A stretch of DNA of 64,000 nt from contig JABBOT010000003.1 of the NCBI GenBank assembly GCA_016165875.1, forward strand, positions 32,802,999 to 32,866,998, in the 5' to 3' direction. This document shows positions 11,701 through 22,851 of this stretch, piece by piece (the first letter of the stretch is position 1; every line of letters starts with the position of its first letter). Source of the DNA: Acanthopleura granulata. Taxonomy: Eukaryota > Mollusca > Polyplacophora > Chitonida > Chitonidae. Under the pieces are notes generated by a model, which searched no databases, was not told where the DNA came from, and worked only from the letters and a program-made list of their open reading frames with translations. A program made the translations under genes and the position numbers.

Positions 11701-14700
11701 TGTCGATTTTTAATTTCGATGATCGGTTGTCCCTTTATCTGCTTGTTCATCCTTCATATCTTAACCTATCTTTCAAATCGCTACTCCTCCTACAGGGTTT
11801 GCCTGATGTTATGGAAACTTGATCAAGTGTAGGGTACAGCAAGATACCTAATTTGTAGTATCGATTTCCCATTTCGATGATTGGTTGCCCGTCTGTCTTT
11901 CTGTTCATCCAGCACATGCAAACATTTGTTTCAATCAAAACGCTATCGGTTTGTGTTACAGCTTTAGTCAAATTTTAACAAAACTTGGTATAAATGAACC
12001 AAAATTCGTATTTCGTAGTATTGATTTTAAATTTTGATTGTCCGTTGACCCTTGTACATAAAATAATTTTGTAATCGACTCTCTGATAATTTTTTTAATC
12101 ACGGAACGCCCGTGGCGGATCAGCGGATACTTAGCCAGCAGTTTTTGTTTGCTTGTGGGGGGGTGGGGGGGGGGCTTTTTTGCAAAAAGTAAAAGTTTAG
12201 TTGATTTAGACACAGCTTCAGCAAGTCGCTATTATGAAAAGCACTGATATGTTTCGTGTACACACAATTTTCTAACTTCTTTTGAATTTGACGTACTCTA
12301 TCAGCAGCTGGGGAATATGGCATAAAAAGTTGTGAACAATGGAAATTTTGCTGTCATGTTCAAAACTGCTGGCTAAGTATCCGCTGATCCGCCACGGGCG
12401 TTCCGTGATTAAAATGTACAATTCCGGCATGCTCTTGCCGACTGGTCAGCTTCCCCGGAGCTCCATTATAAATATTTTGCAAATGTACAAGTGATTCCAG
12501 ATGGAGGTTAAAGTCTCCAAGGGGGTTATGCTGGCGACTTTTCCCCATAGTAGATGCTTACAACATCAACATTTCTGTACAACATAATTCATGCCCGATT
12601 TTTGCCTAAACAATTAAAATAAATACCAGGCCTTTCACTGTCAACAATATCATTATTGTTGTGCATTAAGTAAAGCCCTGCCTTTTCCTGGGGTTTATTC
12701 TGGGGCAAAATGTATTTCCATATATAGAGAGATACATTGTATGCACACGATATTGTTGGAAGACAATTGGTATTCAACAAATGTTAGACTGCTTGGACGA
12801 CTTTAATATTGTCACCATGGTCCCTGTTCAAGGTTATCATTGAACATACATCTCGTGTGTTCAATTTATTTAGTTATTTGATTGGTGATTTCCACCGTTC
12901 TCACGAATATTTCAGTTATAAGACGGGGGCCAACAATACGATTGGACTTACCTGGCAAAGGCTGGGAAAGCCACGGCAATTCCCAGTTACGGTACAAGTA
13001 CGGAGAGGAAGCCAGCATGAACTGGAACTCACAGCGACCGTGCTGGTTCCTGTGTCATTACGCTGCGTTATGCGCGCTAACAATTGAACCACGAAGGCCC
13101 GCTCATATGCTCTAGCTCGCCTTAACAATTTGGCTATGACACACCCCAGGCCCATTTCCTGCTCTGAGAGCAGAGATCAATAACTTATGTGTATAAATAT
13201 GTTAGGACATCAGAGCGTAACTTTTTATCTGGACAATCTGCAGTAGGGGCAAATTAATTCTGAAGCAGACAAGATTTCATGAATTTTCTTGGATGTTTTC
13301 CTTCGTATTGAAATTAATTACCTGCTGGATTTGACTCTGCTTCTCTATAGGAAACTAAGATCTTGTATCATTGACTGATATGTACATTCAAAAGCAAATG
13401 TCTTATTTCTTTAATTTATTGGGACTCTATTCACTGTTGAAAATGTTTTAGCATATATTTGCTGTTCTTGAATTTCTTCATTCAGAAAACACATTTTCCT
13501 TCAGTTGAGATCAAAGAAATATAAATTAAAGCTGAGCATTATATACTCATCACAAAAACCAAAAAAAAGGTTACCTTTTCCTACAGTTTAAAATCATAAT
13601 GGGTGTAATTTCTGTGAATTGAAAAAAAAACATGTTTTTCTGAAATAAAACTCTGTCGGAAGTAATTCCTTTCCTCATTCACTCGCCCAGCGTGAATTAT
13701 TATCCTTCTGATATTAGACAAATTTCTTTACATTATAATCAACACAGTATTTCAGTTACATCCATGATACTTAGGTCCATGCAAAGAAAACTCCAAACAG
13801 TCTTTAGTACGGCGTAAACGACCAAATAAATAAATAACTAAATAAATAAATAAAACTACTTCATCACCGTAGGTTAGTAACAGGGCCGATTGAGGACCAT
13901 TCGATGTCCTTGTACGAGTATGACTGAAAAGTTTCCTGTCCTGTGTGTTACCAGATTGGCTGACAAAGGCACCTGACGGTGTGCAGTTGACAGTGTGTAG
14001 TGTTACGAAACCACATACCGAAACTGCAAAAGCTAAATGGTGGGGCGAGAGAACATGTAGAGACTACCGAACGTATATCGTTTGAAAACTTTCGGGACAT
14101 TTTGTCCTCACGCACATGTACAGCCGAGTAGTACCTCCTTATTGTTTGAATGAAAGAATATTTTCTTGAAAAGGTTTAAAAGTTCAGAGGGAGACAAAAC
14201 GGTGTATTCAGAAACGCCGGTAGTAAACAGACATTGTCGACTCAAGTGCGTGTTGGACTGTAACTTATTTCATATGTTGTTTAATTGTGTAGTAATGCAA
14301 TTCAAGAGCCTGAACTATTTGCTGGTATCCCATTTCTTCCCTGATATAAAGGTGTTGTAATCTGTGATGCAAGATATTTTCGTAAAGTATTTTTATTGCT
14401 CAGAATGAATTAACCTTCCGGATGAAATCTGTCAGGTTACAACATCTAAAACGTGGACAGCCAGAACGAAGCGAATGGAACGTTTTCGACTAAACCGTCG
14501 AGTCGGTAAAAATTTTCACACCCTAAAGTAGTGAATAAGTGCAGAGAGCGTTGTATCGTCTAGTACTCATGTGTACGTGTATATACGCTATCTAACATGC
14601 TCTCTCCATTCGCTTAACTAAGCGAACTGTGCTTGCTATAACAACCACGAAACGGATAAGCATTCACACATCTTTTTATCAAAGTGGCTGCAATAAATGG

Positions 14701-15477
14701 TTGCCTCGATTGGCACCAACCATATGGTCGGTATATTGTCATTTTAGTTTACACTTTATTCGGTGATATCACATCGGAAAAAATTCTTTTCTAGAAAACG
14801 TAAGAATTTCATTTAAATATTTGATTGGTATTTCACGTCGTAATGAAAAATATTTCACTTATACGACTGCGGCTAGCAGAGCGTATAGAGAGCAGTGGGG
14901 AGACCCACGACCATCCTAAGGCTAGTGGGGGATCTTTAGGCATTTTAAGAAAATATTTCATATGATATTTAGCTTTATGCTTTTCTTCTTTCAAGAAATA
15001 TTTTTCAGAAAAAAAACAAAAAATAAAAAACCATGATACACTACCAGAGAACGTTATGATAACGCCCTGTTTCCTTATTTGATACATAATAAGAAAAAAA
15101 AAAACCTGAGAAAACATTAGTGTAAATTAGCAAGTATATCTATGCAACCGGGGGTAGTGAATATTTAGTAGCTGGCAAAGAGGAAGGGGGGAGGGGGCGG
15201 GGCCAAGGAGAACAACGAGTTTGCCTTCAAAGAAGACCGATCAGTGTTTGTCTGTCAAGTCTAAAAGTCGTCATTCGCTGGATGCTCTGCTTTCCTCTTA
15301 TAGACGCTTGGCTGTATTGCCAACATGCTGCGTGAAAAATACTAAGTGTACGGACAACAAACTGGATGTGGCTGGATGACAAAGAATTACTTACCCTGAC
15401 CCATTACTTCTGTTTGTGGAAATATGCAGTAGGCGAGATATACCAATAAGCATCGACGAACCGGTGGCACACACAAT
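5689..15477 (-). CDS. Ig-like, Thr/Ser-stalk surface protein, multi-exon gene (span of six exons)
   Basis: Six minus-strand exons join in one frame: 15477-15395, 11077-10784, 9300-9158, 8773-8584, 7973-7821 and 5742-5689. All have GT-AG boundaries, and the phases agree at every junction (2-1, 1-1, 1-0, 0-1, 1-1, 1-1), giving about 305 residues. The order is a hydrophobic signal-peptide core, an Ig-like domain, a Cys-rich domain split over two exons, and a Thr/Ser-rich stalk. This is the build of a type I membrane receptor or adhesion protein with a probably O-glycosylated stem. The initiating ATG, the membrane segment and the tail are missing: the first must lie at a coordinate above 15477, the others below 5689 or outside the window. 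It diverges from the plus-strand Ig gene at 39.4 kb. The family is not recognised by name. Confidence 0.7.
7821..7973 (-). CDS. Thr/Ser-rich stalk exon
   Basis: This 153-base exon, phase 1 on both sides, has the acceptor AATCAACTTTCAG and the donor GTTG|GTAAGCATG. It encodes ELTTTTISTTELTTGTSKSF, then SSTDSTSNTITVTQDSSSV and TSMSSNTSKV. More than half the residues are Thr or Ser, as in mucin-like stems that are O-glycosylated and hold a binding domain away from the membrane. Confidence 0.7.
8584..8773 (-). CDS. Cys-rich exon, second half of the second extracellular domain
   Basis: The acceptor CTTTTCCCTTTCAG and donor CTCG|GTAAGTATC bound 190 bases, phase 0 to phase 1. It reads QDGNTTPFLSSASSSCGIGL, then SGNFSLCCNLIAGDCSYNQ and ENCKNLTVL. 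Sequons NTT, NFS and NLT are present. The exon runs straight on from YLE of the previous exon and joins the Thr-rich stalk exon to form ...TVLELTTTT. Confidence 0.7.
8825..8945 (+). repeat. Degenerate SINE copy in an intron of the minus-strand Ig gene
   Basis: It carries diverged body words of the SINE in plus orientation: CAGCAATCTGCGGATGG, GATTTCCTCCCGTCATAATG, CTGGCTGCATTAGG and GAGTATGGCATAAAATTCC. The head and A/T tail are not clear. Confidence 0.65.
9158..9300 (-). CDS. Cys-rich exon, first half of the second extracellular domain
   Basis: A pyrimidine-rich acceptor (TTCTTGTATTTCAG) and the donor GGAG|GTGAGAC bound 143 bases that go from phase 1 to phase 0. The reading is VDLTKVNFTCSSGRQTG, then SSDNLTCCTECSSNDIAITC and YLE. 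There are six cysteines in 48 residues and N-glycosylation sequons (NFT, NLT). It pairs with the next exon, which has the same NFS and CC spacing, so the two may be halves of one domain or duplicated half-domains. Confidence 0.7.
10098..10165 (+). repeat. 3' end relic of a Jockey-type LINE or its SINE partner
   Basis: The segment TGTTCTAGTCACGATATGGC, TGAAATATTACCGGCGTAAC, then ATTACTCATTCATTCA resembles the 3' end of the LINE relic at 17.2 kb (rc: CCGCCACGATGTCTCTGAGA, TACTGCCGACGCGCCG) and a third copy at 16557..16640. It appears to be a 3' fragment with a short CATT repeat tail. Confidence 0.5.
10784..11077 (-). CDS. Ig-like domain exon of the minus-strand gene
   Basis: The 294-base exon is phase 1 at both ends, the usual form of an Ig-domain cassette. 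It reads AYLVTPKCETTLGSPITLFG, then VSWTRPDG, IIECEPTKNC, YTLTILESAAVDYGRWTLED and ends near ITVTKAG. The Trp of strand C and the D-Y-G-R-W run of strands E-F support an Ig fold. The cysteines are not at the canonical B and F positions: one precedes strand B and two lie close together in ECEPTKNC. The donor is GCAG|GTGGGT and the acceptor TTGATTCACTAG. The reading frame extends upstream of the acceptor to an ATG (11177), so an alternative start there is possible. Confidence 0.7.
11255..12060 (+). repeat. Tandem repeat, about 158-bp unit, five copies
   Basis: The word AAAACGCTACT or a close variant recurs at 11303, 11463, 11617, 11775 and 11937 (spacings 160, 154, 158, 162). Each unit continues with a CTCCTACAGTTTTTGTCCGA-like segment, a TAGACTACATCAAGATAC-like segment, CATTTCGATGATAGGTTGTC and a CTGTCTGT tract. 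Copies are visibly diverged, so the array is old. It lies just upstream of the first exons of the minus-strand Ig gene, inside its first long intron. Confidence 0.8.
12093..12145 (+). repeat. Left arm of a perfect 53-bp inverted repeat
   Basis: This arm (core CACGGAACGCCCGTGGCGGA, then TCAGCGGATACTTAGCCAGC) is the exact reverse complement of 12362..12414. The two are separated by 216 bases that include a run of G. It begins directly after the 158-bp tandem array. Confidence 0.85.
12362..12414 (-). repeat. Right arm of a perfect 53-bp inverted repeat
   Basis: Exact reverse complement of 12093..12145 over all 53 bases read by eye. The 12093..12414 unit could be a small foldback transposon or MITE, or the junction of an inverted duplication. 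No clear target-site duplication was seen outside the arms. Confidence 0.85.
12866..13110 (-). repeat. SINE copy, minus orientation, with head
   Basis: Starts TTATTTGATTGGTGATTTCC, followed by CTCACGAATATTTCAGTTAT, AGAGGAAGCCAGCATGAACT, and a region ending GCGCTAACAATTGAACCACG that corresponds to the tRNA-like head in reverse. Internal sequence is more diverged than in the copy at 1130. Confidence 0.75.
13795..13855 (+). repeat. SINE 3' tail fragment
   Basis: Only the end of the element is left: AGTACGGCGTAAACGACCAA, then an AATAAATAAATAAC-type tail, in plus orientation. Confidence 0.65.
14812..14932 (-). repeat. SINE fragment, minus orientation
   Basis: Contains TTGATTGGTATTTCACGTCG, AAATATTTCACTTATACGAC and GACCCACGACCATCC, which match the body of the other copies. 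It lies in an intron of the minus-strand Ig gene. Confidence 0.7.
15395..15477 (-). CDS. Exon with signal-peptide core of the minus-strand Ig gene
   Basis: The acceptor (GATTTTGCAG) and donor (GG|GTAAGTAATT) are good. In the frame that joins the next exon it reads CVPPVRRCLLVYLAYC and then IFPQTEVMGQ: basic residues, a hydrophobic core and a polar end, as in a signal peptide. It starts in phase 2, so an earlier exon must supply the ATG. The donor is phase 1, which fits the Ig exon at 11077. An in-exon ATG in another frame (at 15453) would shift the Ig domain out of frame and is rejected. Confidence 0.55.
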
Positions 15478-16556
15478 CTGCAAAATCACAAATCTGTTTT
15501 AAGATCATACATCTGGATTTTTTGGGGGGTTTAAAAAATAACTGACTGAAAACACATGTAGCCTACAATGGCGTGATAAAGTTCCTAAGAAACTATCTTA
15601 TCACATTAGAGGAACAATAAACATTGTAAAGGTAGCCATGAACATGTTTCAAGTGGCCATATGTGTATACAAGTATGGTATTAAGATAAGGTAAATATAC
15701 TTATAGAAAATATATAGAAAAGCTGAGAAACATTCTTGTCTTCTGCTTTTAATTAGAATTTTGAAATACTCCCCCACGCCTCCCTCTCACCTGCTTATGA
15801 GGCTTTGAGGATAGTAATCAGTCGACGATGCTCGTTGATTTGTGTAGGCTGGTGTTCGTTTTATAACAAAACGTAAATTTATGTACGTTTACGTACATTA
15901 CGTAAATCTATGGCCAGTATGCTGTGCGTATCTGTACGTCACGTGTGAAAGTTAGTCAATGACTTGCCTAAGGTCGACGGTTTATGCCGGGCACTCCGGT
16001 TACACCCCCCCTCCATGGAACTGACAGCAATTGTACAAATAAAAAACCTCTTGTATATGGCGCTAAGAGACAGTAAATAATTAACTAAAGAAATGGATGA
16101 ATTTAAATGTTGTTCTACGACATACTCAAGAATTTTATATTTTTATAATTTGGCAAACTTAATTTCACATGTTTGGGCCCGAAAGGGCAGAGTATGTTTC
16201 CATTTGTTTAAAATATGATTTAGTCCTGAGTGGTTGCCCTAGGTTTGTTCAGGGTATTCCCTGGTCTGGCGTCAAGCTTGTCCTGATCGGCTCTGTGGGT
16301 TGAACGGTTGACTGTAGAAGGTATTTCGCAGCCTTTCGGCGATGCTGTGATTAAGTTTGAAAAGTAATTTTAAGCATATTAAAATATTATGTACAGACCA
16401 TAGTTTATGTGGTTGTTTTACGCACACATGCGGATGCGAAGCTGGCAGAGAACAGGCATGTTTTTCGTTCTTTAACCGACACGTGGTAGTTTGAAAATCA
16501 ACAGTCTTTTTTAGATTTTGAATGCCCCAATTTCCATATCGAAAACAAGCAGGATT

Positions 16557-16640
16557 CTTGATTAGCATGGTCTCTTCGCAACATGGCTGAAATATTGCTG
16601 ATGTGATCATGAACTATAATCATTCAGTCATACTTTTATT
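16557..16640 (+). repeat. 3' end relic of a Jockey-type LINE
   Basis: TCTTCGCAACATGGCTGAAA, TATTGCTGATGTGATC and a following CATTCAGTCA/CATTCAG run resemble the segment at 10098..10165. Confidence 0.4.
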
Positions 16641-16918
16641 CATTCAGAAACGAAAGCAAAGTGTATTGCACGGTGCTGGTATACCACGAACCGATGTCAT
16701 TTTGCTTTATCCTCATTTTACCCTATTTTCTTTAGTAAAAAGAATAATAAACCAAAATCGGAGATAAAATGGGACGCATCACTTAACAACCTTAACTGAA
16801 TAAAAATTCATCAGCTCCCTTTTATTTATACATGAGATAGTAAACTTAGGTGGTGCCAATTTCGAGATAACGATTCACATTTTGAGTACCAATGATTTTT
16901 CTTTTATTAATATTAATG

Positions 16919-17090
16919 TGAAAAGTCAGCTCTGCGAGCTATATGCCAAAAAGAAGTGGGAACACTGGAACATTTTTTGAATGTAAAAAACGTAAAGAAT
17001 TCTGGGACGATATAAATGCCTGGTTCAAAATCGCATGGGTTGCTGGCAGACATTCCAGAGTTCTTCGTACATTTACTCCTCGACATTAAA
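16919..17090 (+). pseudogene. Possible LINE C-terminal zinc-finger relic (plus strand)
   Basis: The plus strand reads GTLEHF and, after a one-base shift in a T run, FECKKRKEFWDDINAWFKI. This is similar to the C-terminal segment of non-LTR retrotransposon proteins (Cys...Thr-Leu-x-His...Glu-Cys...Phe-Trp). Only this short piece is visible, so the call is tentative. It is opposite in strand to the Jockey-type relic that follows. Confidence 0.35.
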
Positions 17091-17204
17091 ACGTGGTCCA
17101 CGGATGTAAAAAAGCTATGGTCTAAACCTTAGGCATTACTTGTTACCAAACCACAAGGCTGTAGTACCTAACCAGCTGTCATGGACCCATAGCCATGCAG
17201 ACAA

Positions 17205-19260
17205 GTAAAATGATTGAAGGATTATGGTTTAACGGCGCGTCGGCAGTATCTCAGAGACATCGTGGCGGGAACATGTTCAAAGCAGGAAACAGTTAATAGG
17301 TTTCGATATATTGGGATCAACGCTAAAACCAATCAGAGCAGAAGACAACCACAACTTTAAAATGCATGACCTTGAAATATTGTAAATATATGCATGTATT
17401 GTAGGAAAATAAAGTTTTAAAAAAGGTTGACAGCCTTGAAAAAATGAATGACAGCTTCGCCAGCAAACAAATGGAATATATTGTCGACTGTGTCTTTTTC
17501 GAAAGCGGGCAAAGTCTACACCGTCAACCAGGATAGTCTTGATGCCGTATTGGGCATCACATCCAGCACACTCATTAACGCTGCTCCCATCAAGATTAAA
17601 GTTGTGTGTTGGACGAGAATCCGCAATATGGCAGCAGATTTGTCATGAGTAGAAGAATTATAGCCAATGACAATGAACAGAATACAGTTTATTATGGACC
17701 TGCAGGCCCCATTCACCCTGTCAAGAACAATAGATGTATTTAAGAATATATGACCTAAGGTCAGTAGACGGAATTTTAACATTCAGTATACATGTACGGT
17801 TATTTAAGGTAGGTTTAACTTCCCCGTCTCCGACTGTGTTTCATCGGATATCAATATGACTTGGTACACAACAAAATATAGAGTATAGCCCTAACCTCTG
17901 CAGAAAAGATATAAGATGAGGATATCAACCCTGTCTCCATCCTTTGACTCGTCAGTATATATAAATTTATAATCCGGATAATTAGCCTTGCTTTCAGCAA
18001 AAAATTGCTGAATTATAAGAAGGTTTGTGTTTGGCTTATTATGTTTACGTAGATCAAATATCAGTTTATGTTGTGCAAGAAGCCAGGGAGAAGACTCCGG
18101 AAAAGAAACCGGGGCTATATCATTAAGCTTGATCTTGGCTTCCACAATATGGTCCCGAATACGAAGACCGAACTGAATGATCTTATTAGGACATCTATTA
18201 TATTTTTTTACGTATAATGGAATAAAAACACAGTCGTAGAAAGGGTTTGTTGAATAAGGTTTGTAACACATTGAAGGCTCAATTTTATACGCTTGTGATG
18301 TAAAGAAGGCCTGTTAGCCTGTACGTAGAGGCTTTCAGTTGGTGAGATTCTAAATGCACCAAGGCTGAGCCTCAAACCTCGGTATGACCTCTAACATTTT
18401 CTGATATGATTTCCTTACGGAACCGTAAATGATGGACTCATAGTCGAATTTAGACCTCACCATAAATTTCATAAAACAGATCGGTCGGCACCCCAGTCGG
18501 TGCTAGACACGACCTTTATTATATCGAGAGCCTTTGTACATTTATCTTTATGCATTTTTATATGAGGTATAAACGATAATTTATGACCGAATGTAACCCC
18601 TAAAAATTATTTTCTGCAACAATTTTAACTGGTTCACCACAAAATTTAAGATTCTAGTCTAAATGGAATTTCCGTTTATTACAAAAATGCGTGCCGACGG
18701 TTTTAGACGTAGAAAATCTAAACCCCTTGGCAACTGTTCGTTTCTAAATCTTATTGAGACAAAGCTGAGTTGCCGCTCGATGTTATTCATATTTTTAGCA
18801 TGGTAGCATTTAAGGAAATCGGGAATATATAAAGAAACCTCTGTACCAGATGTTAATTTTAGTTAGACTATTTATTTTGATTATACATAACGTACGAGAA
18901 AGAATACTGCCCTGGGGTACACCCATGCGAGTCAGAAAGAGTGTACCCCACCCGTACCTTAAACTGACGATCAGATAAGAATTCAGATTTAAATAAATGT
19001 AAGCGACCTTTTAAACCCATATCTGAAAGGTCTTTTGAAATACCATATTTTCATGTTGTGTGGTAGGCCTGTTAAAGTGGAAAAATGTCGCCACCACATG
19101 TTCATAATTAACGAAACCATCACGAAGAAAGGCTTTAAATCTAAGAAGGTGATATAAAGTACAACGACCTTGACGAAAACCACATTGTATAGTTGATAGT
19201 AACTTGTTGGTTTCAAGAAACCAAGCCTATCATTTATCATCCGTTCCATACTCTTACAGA
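17205..19260 (-). pseudogene. Jockey-type LINE relic: reverse transcriptase, RNase H and C-terminal Cys/His
   Basis: Read on the minus strand, downwards from 19260, the segment shows reverse-transcriptase landmarks in order: MERMINDRLG, CGFRQGR, a strand with MGVPQGSIL (18.9 kb), NMNNIERQLS, FGHKLSFIPHIK and SSTDWGADRS. An RNase H start follows with KFIYTDESKDGDRV (17.96 kb), where the usual Gly of YTDGSK is Glu. Further on comes CAGCDAQYGIKTILVD (17.56 kb), the usual C-terminal Cys/His region. Pieces lie in different frames with several stops, so it cannot make a protein. The 3' end near 17205 carries the motif shared with 10098 and 16557. The endonuclease part was not seen, so the copy is probably 5'-truncated. 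Confidence 0.7.
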
Positions 19261-22200
19261 CGCAGCTGGTAAGAGCTGTTAGGTGGTATAGACAAGTAGA
19301 ATTTGTAACATTAACTAAACATTTATGGACTTATACTTGTGTACATGTCATATATACTTAAGCAATGCTTACCTTGTTGTTTGTCCAGTAGCTTGTGGTA
19401 TTATATCTTCCATGATTTTATTTAATGGCGGGTACGGCGATGTGACTGAACTGTAAAAGATTTAAAACAGTGTCACGTGGGTAAGCGGTAAACCAACAGT
19501 TTCTTCTGCCTGTGAGCACAGAAATCACACTAACAAAAGTTGTGGGACAGCTAAACACTGCCTGTAGAAAATATAATTTGAAGACGATGAATGAGGAGGA
19601 CACAGAGCAATCCATAACATGAATGTAAACATGGAAACCGTGCCTTGGAAAGCCTTGATCTTTACGCTCAACCACAATGAAGCAATGCGTCCGCAGAATC
19701 TTTGCTTAGAATTCCATAGGGGGAACTTCCGCAGTGTATGACGATATCCAACGACTATCACGGCGGAGTTGTACCCCTTGATATAGACAGCTACTTTAAT
19801 CAAAAAGTCTCAGCCTGGGGGTATGAAAGCAAGATCGTTTGTATGTCTTTCTTCGATATACCACGAATAATGCACCTGCAGAGGAAAGCAAGCTCACCCG
19901 GACTTTTCTCCCTGGCGATAGCAGTATTAGAAGGTGAGTAATTCGAGTAAGAAATAACGTAAGCAAGTTCTAGAGACGCCTGAAGCAACCATAGCTGATT
20001 TGTAACCAAGTATGACAATACGTGCCCTCCATCTGCGGACATTTGCGCATCCATACTACTCCAGTGCCATCCCAATCCTTTTTACTGGATGCGGTTTTGC
20101 AATTAATGCCGAACGGTTTTGTTACGTAGTCGACACTTCGCCATTTAACATGAATATTTTCCATATGTCTACTTCTGCCTGTTTGTCTAACCTTTATGTG
20201 TTCACATGCACATACCACTCTCACATTTCGAGATCTGTGATTCACATTGTCAGTTTGAAATATGCCAATAGTCGGTTTTTAAGATATTGCAAGATATGTA
20301 TTTGGTATGAGAAACCAGATAAAAGGGAAAATTATATATACGTACATCGGCTGTGTATGGGAGAGTTAAAGCTATTTTTATTGCTTTTTTGTGATCTCTT
20401 GCGAACACTTTAGTTTGAATGGCTTGTTAAGGGAGATAACTCTAGGTGCCCGTATTAGGCCTAAGGTGAAAAGGTACAGATCAGTCTTTTGACAGATTTT
20501 TGCACATACAAGGAGCTGTAGTAGAATTTCGTTATATGAATAACTTTTCCATAACGTGAAGTAAGAAAGTATTCGCATTAAGTCAGAATAAGAAAGTATT
20601 ATTTTTATTTCCTGTCGATCAGTAAGGCTCTATTTATACAAGCTTTTTTGACATTGTGAAAAGAAATTCAAACAGAAACTTTAAAGTCGATGCTCCCGGG
20701 TGGATAGTCGAGGCCTCGAGGTTCTATAAAAGTTAGAGCCGCAACATTTACCCTAGGCCCCCAATTTTAAAGACCCAGTGCCCCCAAATGGCTGAGAAAT
20801 CAGTCGGGGAGCCGGCAACGAAGCGGCCCCAGGGCTCTCGCCTAATGTGCTGGGGTAGACCTTCTGACTAGACTCTACTGAGGCGTCCATTTACCATGTC
20901 CTTTAACGACTTGGTGCTCTTCAAATCTGAATCAAAATTCAAAGTGGATGAAAACTCATTTACGGTAATCTAGTAGGGTGGGAACTGGCGGCCACTGGAC
21001 GAATTGTTACTGCGATTACACATTCTGTAAACATTCAGAACACATCTTTTATGCTCAAGCAAGAATACCAGGAATTGTAGAAGCTGTGAAATGTCAATAC
21101 AACGAAACATCGTGTAAAAAAGTGACCTCAAATTGTCGTTCCACTTTTTCCTGAAACGCCGCTCTCCGAGCAGGATTATGCGTACCGCGTCATTACTTTA
21201 CAGGTTTTCGTTTTCACAGTTGAATAGCTATTATTTAATCCTAAGTTTCTCATTTTAAATATTCAGGTTTTACTTTTTTTTCTTGAAGAAAAAAAGCGCT
21301 TTTTATTTTAGCGTACATATTTGCTGTGTGATTTTCTTTTTTCCTAACTAGTATGTAGGGTGGCCCAGAGGTATTTTGGGTTGTTCTTACAGGAAAATGC
21401 CCGCCCTCCTGCGTGGGGCGTTCCCCCACTACATATTAAGTAAAATTTTTTTATTTATATGTATAGCGGGAGAGTTTGGTTGTACGTAATAAGTAGCGGG
21501 TTGTTATTTGTGCGTAGCGGGAACACACGAGACACAATGCTTGCTAGGCTGGGTTGTGTCATGTACATCAATATTAGCATTCATATATACTACATGTACA
21601 TGCCGTTATGTATACAGTGGAACCCACATAATCGCACGCCTGACAAACGCAAAGAATTTCCCAGCACAAAGCTAAATTGTATTCAGTTTCATTGTTTTTA
21701 CATCGTATATCTGGAAATCGGTCATATAATAAACCCAGTTATTAGGAAGGTTTTGGACCCTGTAGTTTGGGTTAATCTTCGGGTAATCGCATAAAATCAA
21801 TATTCTGAAAGACCTATACATGCGCGCAACCCTTCTAATGGGACATCATGCCGGTCGTCAGGTCACTCTGGCTAGAGCTATGAATGAATGAATGAACTTC
21901 TGTGACTTGTTTAGACTAATCAGTGTGCCTTCATATAATGTTATGTACCGTGTCCCACAGCCCGTGAACTTAAAGTTTATGAGGATTTGATAAGCCATGG
22001 GAGCAAGCATTGTGTGTTGTAAACAACCGCCCACTGACCATTGTAGAAAAAGACCCACTACCAAACATGATTTCTCTCTTCGCAGGGATGGCAGCGTTGT
22101 GGGCTGTGGTGTTCAAATAGAAAACCCTAAAGAGTCTCCACACTGGCTTGAATTGGCTACTCTCCTATAGTTTAAACGTTTGAAAATCTGCATAAATAAA

Positions 22201-22850
22201 AGGTACAACAAATATGCTATATCCATCTCCTTCAGTAACCTCAACTTACAAGCACGTATAAAATGTTGCGTCGTACATGTCATATAGACATGGGCCATCT
22301 CTATCCACGAAAGTCAAGGTCCCTGAGTTCATCGATTCAGGCAAATCATGCCCCCTTTAGAATTCTCCACACTGTAGACATACATATGCACAAATGCCAG
22401 AATGGTTAGGAAAGTTCAAACGGCAAACCAACACATCCTGCAGCGAAGGTCAAAATGTGTTGTCGTTGTGAAGAGTTTCTGTTCATCATTCCCATGGCTA
22501 CTAGGTACTTGGTTCCTAAGATATAAAAGTATTTCTCTCACATATGTGTGCCAAAAAATAAAAAGTAATAATATTACTTAAAGAGAAAACCTGTGAAAAT
22601 AAAGTTGTGGGTGAAACGGAGAAAAAGAGTCAAAAGTTACTGATAATGGTAGATCTTCAAAATATAGAGAATTTTCATTTCCTGTTCGTTTCTAAGATAA
22701 ACGCACCACTACAGTTCGACCATCACCTTACATCACACATACCCAGGCCAAGCCATAACCCGATTAACTCCTGTAAAAGGACTTTAGCCTTTATCAATGA
22801 ACTAAACATATAACCAGGTTATTTGGCCATAACAATAATTATTTCTAGAA
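19261..22850. other. No gene recognised
   Basis: Several open frames of 65-133 codons occur on both strands near 19.4-20.4 kb, overlapping in conflicting frames and without recognisable motifs or matched splice sites. A G+C-rich patch with short G/C tracts lies at 20690..20880. A short ATGA run occurs at 21883..21895. Confidence 0.3.
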
Positions 22851-22851
22851 A

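Noticed and set aside
15395..15453. Start of the minus-strand Ig gene at the in-exon ATG (15453)
   Set aside because: That frame ends in phase 2 and would put the Ig exon out of frame; the other frame gives both a signal-like core and correct phase.
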